Assembly (NCBI GenBank): GCA_900542615.1
Contig: UQOG01000010.1
Location: forward strand, 1-31,124
Reading direction: 5' to 3'
Source: an uncultured Eubacteriales bacterium
GTDB lineage: Bacteria; Bacillota; Clostridia; Christensenellales; CAG-138
DNA: 31,124 bases
Part shown: positions 15,181 to 23,080 of the stretch, one piece after another
How positions within the stretch are numbered: the stretch's first letter is position 1
How the letters are laid out: the number at the start of each line of letters is the position of its first letter
The notes under the pieces: model-generated
Seen by the model: only the letters and a program-made list of their open reading frames with translations
Databases searched by the model: none
What the model was told of the DNA's origin: nothing
Program-made: the position numbers and the translations under genes

Positions 15181-16824
15181 ATGCTGTGCGATCGATTCGT
15201 CCAGGCGGACACCCGGGACTATGCGTCCTTCCGCCAAAGCTTCAAACTGACCCCGCCCCAAAACTTCAACTTTGGGTTCGACGTAGTAGACGCCATCGCT
15301 GCCAAGACGCCGGACGCCCTCGCCCTGCTCCATGTGGACCGCCTGGGCCAGTGCCGCCGCTTCTCCTTTGCGGATATCCGGGACCAAAGCGCCCGCATCG
15401 CCAATATGCTGCGCCGCCAAGGCCTGAAAAAGGGCGATACGGTGTTGCTGATCATGCGGCGGGCCTATCAGTATTGGCCCCTGAACGTGGCCCTGTGCAA
15501 GCTGGGCGCCGTGATGATCCCCGCCACCGCCCAGCTGCTCCCCCACGACATCAGCTACCGGTGCAACGCCGCTTCCGCCAGGTTCATCATCTGCGCCAAC
15601 GACCCGGGCATCCTGGCCGCCGTGGAGGCCGCCCTGCCGGATTGTTCCAGCGTGGAGGGCCTGTTCCTGGCCGGCGGCAGCCGGCCCGGCTGGATCGACC
15701 TGGACGCCCAGGCCGCCCTGGAAAGCCCCTTTTATCCCCGCCGCCGGGGCAAGGAAGGCACCCGCAACACCGACCCCCTGCTGATCTACTTCACCTCCGG
15801 CACCACCGGCTTCCCCAAGATGGCCATCCACGACCAGCTGTATCCCCTGGGCCACATCGCCACCGCCCGGTATTGGCACACCAACAAGCCCGGCGGCCTG
15901 CATTTCACCATTTCGGATACCGGCTGGGCCAAGGCCGGCTGGGGCAAGATCTACGGCCAGTGGCTGTGCGAATGCGCGGTGTTCGCTTACGATTTCGACC
16001 GGTTCGACCCTGTGAAAATCTTGGAAATGCTGCAGACCTACCGCATTTCCACCTTCTGCGCGCCACCCACCATGTACCGGATGCTTACCCAAAACAACCT
16101 GGCCGCCCAATATGACCTAAGGTCTATCACCCATTGCTGCAGCGCCGGGGAACCCCTCAACCCCGAGGTGTTCCAGGACTGGAAGGCCCAAACCGGCCTC
16201 AGCATCCACGAGGGTTTCGGCCAAAGCGAGACCACCTGCTGCCTGGCCACCTTCCCGGGCATGGCGCTGCGCTCCGGGGCCATGGGCAAGCCCGTGCCCG
16301 GCTATGACATCCAGCTCCTGGACGAGGACGGCAAGCCCGTGCGGCCCGGCCAGGAGGGTGAGATCTGCATTCGGGTGGCGGAGCGCAAGCCCCTGGGCCT
16401 GTTCCTGGGCTACTACCGGGACGATTTGGCCACCGCTCGCGCCTGGCACGACGGCTTCTATCATACCGGGGACGTGGCCACCATGGACGAGGCGGGTTAC
16501 TTCTGGTATGTGGGCCGCAAGGACGATTTGATCAAGTCCTCCGGCTACCGGATCGGGCCCTTTGAGGTGGAGAGCGCCCTGCTGGAGCATGAGGCGGTGC
16601 TGGAAGCCGCCATCACCGGGGTGCCGGATCCCATCCGGGGCCAGGTGGTGAAGGCCACCATCGTGCTCAAGGACGGCTATATTGCCAGCGACGCCCTGAA
16701 AAAGGAGCTGCAAAACCACGTGAAGCGCACCACCGCCCCCTACAAATATCCCCGGCTCATCGACTTTGCCGACGCCCTGCCCAAGACCGCCAGCGGCAAG
16801 ATCCGCCGGGTGGCATTGCGCTAA
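15181..16824 (+). CDS. AMP-forming acyl-CoA synthetase (medium-chain/ACSM-like)
   Basis: A 547-residue ligase of the ANL superfamily that makes acyl-CoA from a carboxylic acid, ATP and CoA via acyl-AMP. Motifs are the P-loop TSGTTGFPK (205-213), FGQSETTCC, FYHTGDVATMDEAGYFWYVGRKDDLIKSSGYRIGPFE, and Lys540 in SGKIRR. It is a stand-alone paralogue of the enzyme half of the fused protein at 1009-3282, with long shared stretches, and lacks the XRE-cupin part. AAAGGAG precedes the ATG. It is the only gene directly behind T-box 2, directly downstream of the VOR operon, so it probably supplies acyl-CoA (isobutyryl-, 2-methylbutyryl- or isovaleryl-CoA are good guesses) for reductive carboxylation under amino acid starvation. 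Confidence 0.93.
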   Translation: MLCDRFVQADTRDYASFRQSFKLTPPQNFNFGFDVVDAIAAKTPDALALLHVDRLGQCRRFSFADIRDQSARIANMLRRQGLKKGDTVLLIMRRAYQYWPLNVALCKLGAVMIPATAQLLPHDISYRCNAASARFIICANDPGILAAVEAALPDCSSVEGLFLAGGSRPGWIDLDAQAALESPFYPRRRGKEGTRNTDPLLIYFTSGTTGFPKMAIHDQLYPLGHIATARYWHTNKPGGLHFTISDTGWAKAGWGKIYGQWLCECAVFAYDFDRFDPVKILEMLQTYRISTFCAPPTMYRMLTQNNLAAQYDLRSITHCCSAGEPLNPEVFQDWKAQTGLSIHEGFGQSETTCCLATFPGMALRSGAMGKPVPGYDIQLLDEDGKPVRPGQEGEICIRVAERKPLGLFLGYYRDDLATARAWHDGFYHTGDVATMDEAGYFWYVGRKDDLIKSSGYRIGPFEVESALLEHEAVLEAAITGVPDPIRGQVVKATIVLKDGYIASDALKKELQNHVKRTTAPYKYPRLIDFADALPKTASGKIRRVALR

Positions 16825-16832
16825 GGCAGGCG

Positions 16833-16861
16833 TTGACAAAATACGCCGCCTCCCTTAGACT
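16833..16861 (+). promoter_or_regulatory. Promoter of the threonine aldolase-like gene
   Basis: Perfect TTGACA (16833-16838), 17-bp spacer, TAGACT (16856-16861). The gene 78 bp downstream is thus a separate transcription unit, although no terminator was seen after the preceding synthetase. Confidence 0.75.
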
Positions 16862-16938
16862 GAAAAGGTAAATATTGCGCATGGTGCCGTGGGGCCGTCG
16901 GTCCCCATGGCGCCTGCCTGTGTGGGAGGAAACACGCC

Positions 16939-17976
16939 ATGATCCAATTCCAATGCGATTATACCGAAGGCTGCCATCCCAGCATCCTGGCGGCCCTGCA
17001 AAAAACCAACCTAGAGCAGACCCCCGGCTATGGCACCGATCCCTATTGCCAGCAGGCCCGGGAAGCCATCCTGGCCCTTTGCCAGCAGCCCCAGGCCCAG
17101 GTCCACTTCCTGGTGGGGGGTACCCAGGCCAACGCCACGGTGATCGCTTCCATTTTGAAGGCCCATCAGGGGGTTATTTCCTCGGAAATGGGCCACATCG
17201 CCACCCATGAAACCGGCTCCATCGAGGCCACCGGCCACAAGGTGCTGGCCCTGCCCGCGCCGGATGGACGCATCAGCGCCCAGCAGGTAGACGACTACTG
17301 CCGCGCCCACTATGAAAGCCCCACCTTTGAACACATGGTGCAGCCCGGCATGGTGTATATCTCCTGGCCCAGCGAGTGCGGCACCCTCTACTCCAAGGCG
17401 CAACTGGAAGCCCTGCGCAAGGTTTGCGATGCCTGGCACATGCCCCTGTTTTTGGACGGCGCGCGGCTGGGCTACGGCCTCGCCAGCCCCCAATGCGACG
17501 TAACGCTGGCGGATATCGCCCGGCTGTGCGATGTATTTTACATCGGCGGCACTAAGTGCGGCGCCCTGTTCGGGGAAGCAGTGGTGATCACCAACCCCGG
17601 CTTGCAGAAGGATTTCCGCTACATGATCAAGCAGCACGGGGGTATGCTGGCCAAGGGCCGGCTCCTGGGCCTACAATTCCTGACCCTGATGACGGACGGG
17701 CTGTATTTTTCCATTTGCAAAAAGGCCGTGGAACAGGCCATGGCCCTGCGGGCCGCGTTCCAGGCCCGGGGCATCCCCATGTGGGGGGATTCCTATGTGA
17801 ACCTGCAATTCCCCATCCTGACCCAGGCCCAATTGGACGCCCTGACGGAGCGGGGCTACCTATACGAAGTATGGGAGCCCACCGACGACGGCCGGTTTAT
17901 CGCCCGCTTCTGCACCAGCTGGGCCACCACCGAGGAAAACCTCCAGCGGCTCATCCAGGACATCGGGCGGCTGTAA
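16939..17976 (+). CDS. Threonine aldolase / beta-eliminating lyase family PLP enzyme
   Basis: A 345-residue fold-type I PLP enzyme similar to low-specificity L-threonine aldolase, which cleaves L-threonine or allo-threonine to glycine and acetaldehyde. Features are LVGGTQANATV near the start, LFLDGARLGYG with Asp173 contacting the pyridine ring, and the PLP-lysine motif YIGGTKCGALFGE (Lys206). GGGAGGA lies upstream of the ATG. It has its own promoter and is followed by repeats, so it is likely monocistronic. Other beta-eliminating lyases, such as those acting on tryptophan or tyrosine, are longer; the aldolase reading fits best. No direct link to the VOR operon is evident beyond amino acid metabolism. 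Confidence 0.85.
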   Translation: MIQFQCDYTEGCHPSILAALQKTNLEQTPGYGTDPYCQQAREAILALCQQPQAQVHFLVGGTQANATVIASILKAHQGVISSEMGHIATHETGSIEATGHKVLALPAPDGRISAQQVDDYCRAHYESPTFEHMVQPGMVYISWPSECGTLYSKAQLEALRKVCDAWHMPLFLDGARLGYGLASPQCDVTLADIARLCDVFYIGGTKCGALFGEAVVITNPGLQKDFRYMIKQHGGMLAKGRLLGLQFLTLMTDGLYFSICKKAVEQAMALRAAFQARGIPMWGDSYVNLQFPILTQAQLDALTERGYLYEVWEPTDDGRFIARFCTSWATTEENLQRLIQDIGRL

Positions 17977-18012
17977 TAGCCCCCTTTGGCCAGCCCCATA
18001 GGGCATGGAAAC

Positions 18013-18037
18013 GCCCCGGCAAAATGCTTGCCGGGGC
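18013..18037. repeat. GC hairpin, copy 1 of a 25-bp direct repeat
   Basis: GCCCCGGCAA and TTGCCGGGGC form a 10-bp stem. A second copy at 18239-18263 differs by one base in the loop. Read on the minus strand it is followed by CGTTT, like the terminators at 20.96 kb and 25.75 kb, so it may have begun as a terminator. The two copies flank the small element at 18043-18233. Confidence 0.75.
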
Positions 18038-18042
18038 TCTGG

Positions 18043-18233
18043 CTGTCGAAAAAGTGGCTTGCGCCACTTTTTCGAGGTTTTCATAGCTCCCTTGCGCCTA
18101 CGGCGCGGCCAGGGAGCTATGCAGGGAACCCCTTGCTACGCAAGGCTTTTTGCGGATTTGACGCGCATGTCGCCAAATCCGATTATAGCCTCTGGGGGCT
18201 GCGGCCCCCGAACCCCCGGGGGTTTTTCGACAG
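18043..18233. mobile_element. MITE-like 191-bp element with 11-bp inverted ends
   Basis: The left end CTGTCGAAAAA (18043-18053) is repeated inverted at the right end (TTTTTCGACAG, 18223-18233). Inside are several hairpins: a 12-bp stem at 18047-18074, ATAGCTCCCT/AGGGAGCTAT with an inner GCGCC/GGCGC stem at 18084-18120, and CGGATTTG/CAAATCCG at 18153-18181. No coding capacity is credible. The left 48 bp (18041-18088) recur without change at 31077-31124, and internal parts recur near 30814-30921. This fits a non-autonomous interspersed repeat; whether it is mobile is inferred. Confidence 0.6.
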
Positions 18234-18238
18234 GCTGC

Positions 18239-18263
18239 GCCCCGGCAAGATGCTTGCCGGGGC
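18239..18263. repeat. GC hairpin, copy 2 of the 25-bp direct repeat
   Basis: Same 10-bp stem as 18013-18037 with a G for A change in the loop. It lies 5 bp beyond the right end of the small element, mirroring the 5-bp gap on the left side. Confidence 0.75.
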
Positions 18264-18399
18264 TTTCCAATCGGCGGCAATGCGCCCTCTCCCCTGTTCC
18301 CCGTCCGTCAAGGGCGCGGCAAGGGGCCTTGCAAGGCCTTTTCGGATCACCTTCCGTGCCCCCAAGGGCTTTTGGGTTTCGCCATGTTTCCCAGATTTT
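18264..18399. other. Non-coding stretch after the repeat element
   Basis: No gene, promoter or clear terminator is seen. Together with the repeat element it fills the 423 bp between the threonine aldolase-like gene and the convergent P-loop kinase gene. Confidence 0.4.
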
Positions 18400-18918
18400 T
18401 TATACCCTGGCCCCCGCCTCCCGCAGCATGGCCAGGGCCGCATCGGCGGCCTGGCCGGGGGTGCGGCCGCCGGTATCCAGCATGGGCCAGCCCAGATCCT
18501 GGTATAAGGGCAGCCGATTTAGGCTCCGTTCGATCACATCCGGCTGCCGAAGGCCCTTTTCCACATCTCCCCGAAGACGCTCCGCCAACGTGGTTGCCGG
18601 GCAGACCAGGGAAAGGGTATACAGGCGATAGGCCCGCTCCAGCCCGGAAAGGATATTCGGCAGGATATCCGCCTGGTGAAACACCCAGCAAAACAGCACG
18701 GTCTCATAGGCCGTGCAGCCCAGGAAGCTGTCCAGCAGATGCCGGATGTTGTCCACCGCCATGGCCCGGGTCTCCGGGGTGTTGATGAAGGGATGGGCGT
18801 CCCAGCACCAATCCCCATCCAGGAATACGCAATGGTCCAGCCGGGCCTGCATTTGCCTGCAAACCGTGGTTTTGCCCACCCCCATAGGGCCGCCGATGCA
18901 GATCAACTGCTTTTGCAT
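18400..18918 (-). CDS. P-loop kinase-like ATPase
   Basis: A 172-residue single-domain NTPase with Walker A GGPMGVGKTT at residues 9-18, the layout of small-molecule kinases (AAA_33, shikimate or adenylylsulfate kinase-like). FLDGDWCWDAHPF resembles the substrate-binding DGD stretch of such kinases. The substrate is unknown. GGAAAGGCAGG precedes the ATG, with AAAGGAGG a little further up. It is divergent from the acetyltransferase gene at 19009 (90-bp gap). It could be an antibiotic- or nucleoside-modifying kinase, but nothing here decides this. Confidence 0.75.
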   Translation of the reverse strand: MQKQLICIGGPMGVGKTTVCRQMQARLDHCVFLDGDWCWDAHPFINTPETRAMAVDNIRHLLDSFLGCTAYETVLFCWVFHQADILPNILSGLERAYRLYTLSLVCPATTLAERLRGDVEKGLRQPDVIERSLNRLPLYQDLGWPMLDTGGRTPGQAADAALAMLREAGARV

Positions 18919-18967
18919 CCTGCCTTTCCGCCTCCTTTGCCGGCTTTTCCTGCGCCCGGCCAGATGC

Positions 18968-18973
18968 TATAAT
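18968..18973 (+). promoter_or_regulatory. -10 box of the Eis-like acetyltransferase gene
   Basis: A perfect TATAAT lies 35 bp before the ATG. The -35 region (about TTTTCC) is poor, so an activator may help. Confidence 0.55.
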
Positions 18974-19008
18974 ATTGGGGAATACGCATACCGAAATGGA
19001 GGTCCCGT

Positions 19009-20133
19009 ATGTTTCAAATGGCATCCCCCCAGGATCGGGCGGAATTAAAGGACCTGTGGCAGCTCTGCTTTCAGGAGTCCCAGCCCTTCCTGGATTGGTT
19101 TTTTACAGACCGGTTCCTGCCCGCCTATTGCCCCGTATACCGGGAGGGCGGGGTCATCCAGGCCGCCCTCCACGGCCTGCCCGCCCATGTGTGGCTCCGG
19201 GACCGGATCGCCCCCTGCGTGATCATTGCCGGGGTGGCCACCCATCCGGATTTCCGGGGCCGGGGGCTGATGCGGGGGCTGTTGGGCTATTACCTGCCCT
19301 ATCTGGGCGGGTTGGGCATCCCCCTGGCGACCCACCGGCCTGTGACCCTGCGGACCTATGCTTCCGCCGGCCACTTCCCCGTCAGCGACAGCCGGTACCT
19401 ATCTCTGGCCCCGGACGCTCCCCGGCCGGCGGAGGATCCCTGCCAGCAGGTTTCCCTCCTGGAGCGAGCTTCGGAGCTATACGGCTGCTACCAACGCTTT
19501 GCCCTGGGCTATAGCTGCATCCTGAGCCGCAGCTATGCGGACTTCCTCCTCAAGTGCAAGGACTATTTGGCCAGCGACGCCAAATGCATCCTGACCCAGG
19601 ATGCCCAGGGCCGGGTGGACGGCTACTGCGTCTATTTCGATTCCCCAGGGGAAGGGGCGGAACCGCCCAGCTTATATGGGGAAGAATGCGTCGCCCTGTC
19701 TCCGGAAGCCTATGCGCGGCTATGGGCAAGCCTTGCAACGCGCAGCCAAGGCAAGGCCCTGAAGGTGCGCATGGCGCCGGACGCGCCCCTGTCCCCGGCG
19801 GGCGCCCAGTGGGAGACCCTGCCCCGCAGCGTATGGGGGGTGGCGAATGTATCCTGCCTGTTGGCCGCCCTGGGGCTGCCGGGGGAAGGCGTCCTGGAGG
19901 TGGAGGATCCCCTGGTGGAAGCCAACCGGGGGCTGTACGACCTTTGCGGCCGGCCCGCCCAAGGGAAGCCCCAGTTGGTCATCCCGGCGGGGCGGCTTGC
20001 CCAATGGGCCAGCGGCTACAGGACCATGGCCCAGCTGGTGGCGGAAGGCCAGGCCCAGGCGCTGGACCCGGCCATCGTCCCCATCCTGGACGCAGGGCCC
20101 CGCCTCCCCTGCTTCACCATAGACGAATATTGA
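19009..20133 (+). CDS. GNAT N-acetyltransferase, Eis-like
   Basis: A 374-residue protein with an N-terminal GNAT domain: IIAGVATHPDFRGRGLMRGLL, with the acetyl-CoA pyrophosphate loop RGRGLMRG at 83-90. A second GNAT-like half follows, and the C-terminal part (about 275-374) resembles the SCP2-like domain of Eis proteins, ending in PCFTIDEY near the expected C-terminal carboxylate. Eis enzymes acetylate amines, including aminoglycosides and lysines; the target here is unknown. It ends 4 bp before the stop of the convergent Sir2 gene, with no terminator between, so the two mRNAs overlap. Acetyltransferase and deacylase side by side suggests but does not prove a functional pair. Confidence 0.83.
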   Translation: MFQMASPQDRAELKDLWQLCFQESQPFLDWFFTDRFLPAYCPVYREGGVIQAALHGLPAHVWLRDRIAPCVIIAGVATHPDFRGRGLMRGLLGYYLPYLGGLGIPLATHRPVTLRTYASAGHFPVSDSRYLSLAPDAPRPAEDPCQQVSLLERASELYGCYQRFALGYSCILSRSYADFLLKCKDYLASDAKCILTQDAQGRVDGYCVYFDSPGEGAEPPSLYGEECVALSPEAYARLWASLATRSQGKALKVRMAPDAPLSPAGAQWETLPRSVWGVANVSCLLAALGLPGEGVLEVEDPLVEANRGLYDLCGRPAQGKPQLVIPAGRLAQWASGYRTMAQLVAEGQAQALDPAIVPILDAGPRLPCFTIDEY

Positions 20134-20137
20134 TCGC

Positions 20138-20869
20138 CTATTGGGGTACGGCTTCCCCCAGCACCTGGCCGATGGGCTGGCGTAAAATCAGATCCGCCCG
20201 CCGGTCGTAAGGGGTCTCCGTCTTGTTGATCAGGATCAAATGCTTCCCCATGAAAAACTCCAGCAGGGAGGCCGCCGGATATACGGACAGGGACGTGCCG
20301 CCCACGATCATGGTATCCGCGCTGCTCACCGCCGCCATGGCCCCCCGCCACACCTGTTGATCCAGGGGCTCCCCATAAAGCACCACCTCCGGCTTGATGA
20401 GGCCGCCGCATTGGTCGCAATGGGGCACCCCCTGGCTGTTGCGGATATAATCCCCGTTAAAAAACCGGTTGCATTTCATGCAGCGGTTCCATTCCACGTT
20501 CCCATGGACCGGATAGACCCGCTTGCTGCCCGCCTGCTGGTGCAGGTTGTCGATGTTTTGGGTGATCACCGCGTTCAGCTTGCCCGCCGCCTCCAGCCGG
20601 GCCAGGGCGTAGTGGGCCGGATTCGGGGCGGCGGATTGCAGCAGAACGCTTTTATAATAATCGTAAAAAATGTCCGGGTGCGCCAAAAAGAAATCGTGGG
20701 ACAGCAGCACCTCCGGCGGATAGCCAAAGCGCTTTTTCGCCGCCTCCGCCGAGCCCTTGCTGCGAAAATCCGGTATGCCGCTTTCCGTGGATACCCCGGC
20801 GCCCCCTAAAAAGGTCACCACCCGACTCTGTTGCAGCAGCTTTTTCAGCTCTTCTACGCTCCCTACCAT
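20138..20869 (-). CDS. cobB: Sir2-type NAD-dependent protein deacylase
   Basis: A 243-residue class M/U-like sirtuin. NAD-binding GAGVSTESGIPDFRS (23-37), TQNIDNLH (103-110), catalytic His122 in VHGN, and a full zinc site CMKC (130, 133) / CDQC (151, 154) are all present, so it should be active. It removes acetyl or other acyl groups from lysines, producing nicotinamide and O-acyl-ADP-ribose. The start at 20869 has GGGAGG 8 nt upstream; the frame stays open to 20986 through the upstream terminator, so that longer form is rejected. AMP-forming acyl-CoA synthetases, three of which lie in this window, are classic sirtuin targets at their C-terminal lysine. That link is an inference. Confidence 0.92.
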   Translation of the reverse strand: MVGSVEELKKLLQQSRVVTFLGGAGVSTESGIPDFRSKGSAEAAKKRFGYPPEVLLSHDFFLAHPDIFYDYYKSVLLQSAAPNPAHYALARLEAAGKLNAVITQNIDNLHQQAGSKRVYPVHGNVEWNRCMKCNRFFNGDYIRNSQGVPHCDQCGGLIKPEVVLYGEPLDQQVWRGAMAAVSSADTMIVGGTSLSVYPAASLLEFFMGKHLILINKTETPYDRRADLILRQPIGQVLGEAVPQ

Positions 20870-20950
20870 ATCCCATACCTCCCGGATTTTTCTTTCATCA
20901 TACCCCCCGCGTCCGTTTCCTGCAAGCATAATCCGCCCCTTTGCTTTTCC

Positions 20951-20983
20951 AAATACAAACGCCCCGGCCATCTGCGCCGGGGC
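20951..20983 (-). terminator. Intrinsic terminator of the DeoR-family gene
   Basis: An 8-bp GC stem (GCCCCGGC 20961-20968 with GCCGGGGC 20976-20983) followed on the minus strand by GTTTGTATTTGG. It separates the DeoR gene from the sirtuin gene. Confidence 0.7.
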
Positions 20984-21022
20984 CAAAGGAGACCCTTCCT
21001 CAAAAATGCTTCAACCAGGTCC

Positions 21023-21766
21023 TTATGCCAGGATCAGCTCCACCCCGGCGGCCTCCAGGCTGGCCCGGCAATCCGCCGGCACCTGGTCGGTGACCACCGC
21101 GCTCACGTCCTCGGTGGGCATCAGCATCACCACGCTGCGCCGGCCAAACTTGGAGGCGTCCGTCAGCACGATCCGCTTTGCCGCCCGCTCCCCCATGGCC
21201 CGCACCGCCTCCGCCCGGAGCATATCCACATTGGAAAAGCCAAAGGCCGGGTCAAAGCCGTCCGTGCCGAAAAAGAATTTATCCACAAAAAACTCCCGGG
21301 CGCATACCCGTACCAACGGCCCGGTGGCGGTTTGGGCGTCGGGATCGTAATTTCCACCCAACAGCACCGTCTTGGCCCCGGGCATCCGCCCCACATACCC
21401 GGCGATAAAGGCCGAATTGGTCACGATGGTCACATCCCGCCGGTTTTCCGCCAGCTCCGCCGCCAACAGGGCGCAGGTGGAGCCGGATTCGATCATCACC
21501 GTTTCCCCGTCTTGCACCAGGGCGGCGGCCCGCTGGGCGATCCGCCGCTTTGGGCCATAGTCAAAGGCCATGCGGTATGCCACGTCGTCCGGGGAGATCC
21601 GCACCGCGCTGCCATGCTGCCGCCGCAGCAGCCGCTCCTTTTCCAATTGGGCCAGGTCCTTGCGGATGGTCACCGAGGATACCCCCAGGGCCTCCGCCAG
21701 GGCGCTGACCTCCACGGAGCCCGCTTCCCGTACCATATCCAAAATGCGCATACACCGTTCGTTCAT
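21023..21766 (-). CDS. DeoR-family transcriptional regulator
   Basis: A 247-residue repressor. The N-terminal winged helix-turn-helix (residues 5-56) carries the DeoR signature VEVSALAEALGVSSVTIRKDLAQLE. The C-terminal DeoRC sensor has the sugar-phosphate-binding pattern IESGSTCALLAAEL, TNS, LLGG and TDASKFGRRS. Such proteins are usually released from DNA by a phosphorylated sugar. GGAGATGGGG precedes the ATG. It is transcribed divergently from a HAD phosphatase gene with overlapping control regions, so the phosphatase, which may act on a sugar phosphate, is a likely target. Confidence 0.9.
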   Translation of the reverse strand: MNERCMRILDMVREAGSVEVSALAEALGVSSVTIRKDLAQLEKERLLRRQHGSAVRISPDDVAYRMAFDYGPKRRIAQRAAALVQDGETVMIESGSTCALLAAELAENRRDVTIVTNSAFIAGYVGRMPGAKTVLLGGNYDPDAQTATGPLVRVCAREFFVDKFFFGTDGFDPAFGFSNVDMLRAEAVRAMGERAAKRIVLTDASKFGRRSVVMLMPTEDVSAVVTDQVPADCRASLEAAGVELILA

Positions 21767-21844
21767 TTCCCCATCTCCAAATACGCTACTTCCATGGGCT
21801 TCCCCGCCTATGGGCCAGCTTGCGCGGCTTACCCACCGTTTTTT

Positions 21845-21873
21845 ATTGTAAGGTGACGCCTGCCCCTTGTCAA
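21845..21873 (-). promoter_or_regulatory. Promoter of the DeoR-family gene
   Basis: Minus-strand perfect TTGACA (21873-21868), 17-bp spacer, TACAAT (21850-21845). Confidence 0.85.
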
Positions 21874-21917
21874 GGCGTGGTCCTTTTGCAAAGCCTCTGG
21901 CGAAATCCCCAAGGGTA

Positions 21918-21926
21918 TGCTATACT
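21918..21926 (+). promoter_or_regulatory. Extended -10 promoter of the HAD phosphatase gene
   Basis: TGCTATACT is an extended -10 element 36 bp before the ATG. No good -35 is seen, consistent with an extended -10 promoter open to control by the divergent DeoR protein. Confidence 0.6.
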
Positions 21927-21961
21927 GAATCGGATCACCAGAAGGTACAAAGGAGATTTTT

Positions 21962-22813
21962 ATGGAAGATTTGCAAGCCTCCTGCCGGCTTCGGCTGGCT
22001 GTGCTGGATATAGACGGCACCCTCACGGACCCTGCCGGCGACATTACCCCGCCGGTACAGGCGGCGGTCGCGGCGCTTTTGCGGCGGGATATCCTGGTGG
22101 TGGTGGCCACGGGCCGCAATTTAGCCGAAATGGACCAGGTCTGGGACGCCTGGCCCCAGCTTACCCGGATCGCCTATAGCAACGGCGCCGCCATCGCCGG
22201 CATGGGCCGGCCTTTGGACGATTATTTCCAAGGCATCCCCGCAGATGTGGCCCGAAAGGTCTACCAAGCGGCCATGGCCGCAGACACCATGCCGGAGATC
22301 TATGCGAACGGCAAGATCTATGTGGAGGCGTCCCGCTGGGAAAAGCGGGTCTACTACCGTGCGCAATACCTGGAAGAAACCACGCCCGGATCCCGGACGC
22401 CGATCCCTTCCTTGGAAGCGATTCTCTCCCGGGCGGACGCCCGCATTGAAAAGGTGAACGTGTTTTTCCCCTGTGACGACCACCGGCTGACCTTTGAAGC
22501 TGCCAACCAGGGCATCGGCCTTCGCACCTCCCATACCATCCAAGGGGGCCTGGAATTCAACAACCCCAAGGCCAATAAGGCGGAAGCGATCGCCCATATC
22601 TGTAAGGCGCTGGCCATCCCCGCCCAGGCGGTGGCCGCCCTGGGGGACAGCCAGACGGACAAGGAGCTGCTGCAATGGGCCGGCTGTTCCTTTGCCATGG
22701 GCAACGCCCTGCCGGACGTGCAGGCCTGCGCCAAGCAGGTGGCGCCCCCCAACAGCCAGGACGGGGCCGTATGGGCCATCCGGGAGCAAATTTTGCCCCG
22801 CTGCCCCCAATAA
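21962..22813 (+). CDS. Cof-type HAD-IIB phosphatase
   Basis: A 283-residue haloacid dehalogenase superfamily hydrolase. Motif I AVLDIDGTLTDP gives the nucleophile Asp16 and general acid Asp18. Motif II is ATGRN, motif III the lysine in NPKANKAEAI, and motif IV GDSQTDKELL. The cap is of the C2B type seen in Cof/YbiV/SupH proteins, which dephosphorylate sugar phosphates, nucleotides or cofactors such as FMN or PLP. AAGGAGA lies just before the ATG. It is divergent from the DeoR regulator. A bidirectional terminator follows it. Confidence 0.9.
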   Translation: MEDLQASCRLRLAVLDIDGTLTDPAGDITPPVQAAVAALLRRDILVVVATGRNLAEMDQVWDAWPQLTRIAYSNGAAIAGMGRPLDDYFQGIPADVARKVYQAAMAADTMPEIYANGKIYVEASRWEKRVYYRAQYLEETTPGSRTPIPSLEAILSRADARIEKVNVFFPCDDHRLTFEAANQGIGLRTSHTIQGGLEFNNPKANKAEAIAHICKALAIPAQAVAALGDSQTDKELLQWAGCSFAMGNALPDVQACAKQVAPPNSQDGAVWAIREQILPRCPQ

Positions 22814-22840
22814 AACCTCGGCGAAGCCGCCCCGCCAAAT

Positions 22841-22894
22841 AAAAACAGGCGCCCGATGCTGCTTATTGCGCAGCCATTGGGTTCCTGTTTTTTT
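22841..22894. terminator. Bidirectional intrinsic terminator
   Basis: A long interrupted stem: AAAAACAGG (22841-22849) pairs with CCTGTTTTT (22884-22892), with inner pairing CCCGAT/ATTGGG and GCTGC/GCAGC. T runs follow on both strands. It stops the HAD gene on plus and can stop the lacI-malQ transcript on minus. Confidence 0.85.
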
Positions 22895-23080
22895 ACGGTA
22901 AAATTGGACGTGGATACGAGTTCCCGCCCACGGCCGCCCAGGCTTAGAGGCTTTCGTGGGGCGCGCCCTGTTTCTGGGAGGCCCTACGCGTCCTTTTGCC
23001 TAGGCAGGCTGATAGGATCCGGCGCAGCCGGCCGGGCGGAACGCAGGGCCAAGTTCCGGCGGCAACCTTTTCCCCAGCCG
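22895..23080. other. Non-coding stretch between HAD terminator and malQ
   Basis: No ORF, promoter or repeat shared with the rest of the window was recognised. It would be the 3' untranslated part of the malQ mRNA. Confidence 0.4.

Noticed and set aside
15156..16115. 319-residue plus-strand frame in another phase
   Set aside because: Overlaps the synthetase at 15181 and is made of Pro/Gly/Arg-rich shadow sequence without motifs.
18043..18120. Possible CRISPR array in the repeat-rich region
   Set aside because: The repeats are hairpins with no regular spacers; the pattern fits an interspersed palindromic element.
20870..20986. N-terminal extension of the sirtuin
   Set aside because: It would run through the DeoR terminator and lacks a ribosome site; GGGAGG supports the start at 20869.
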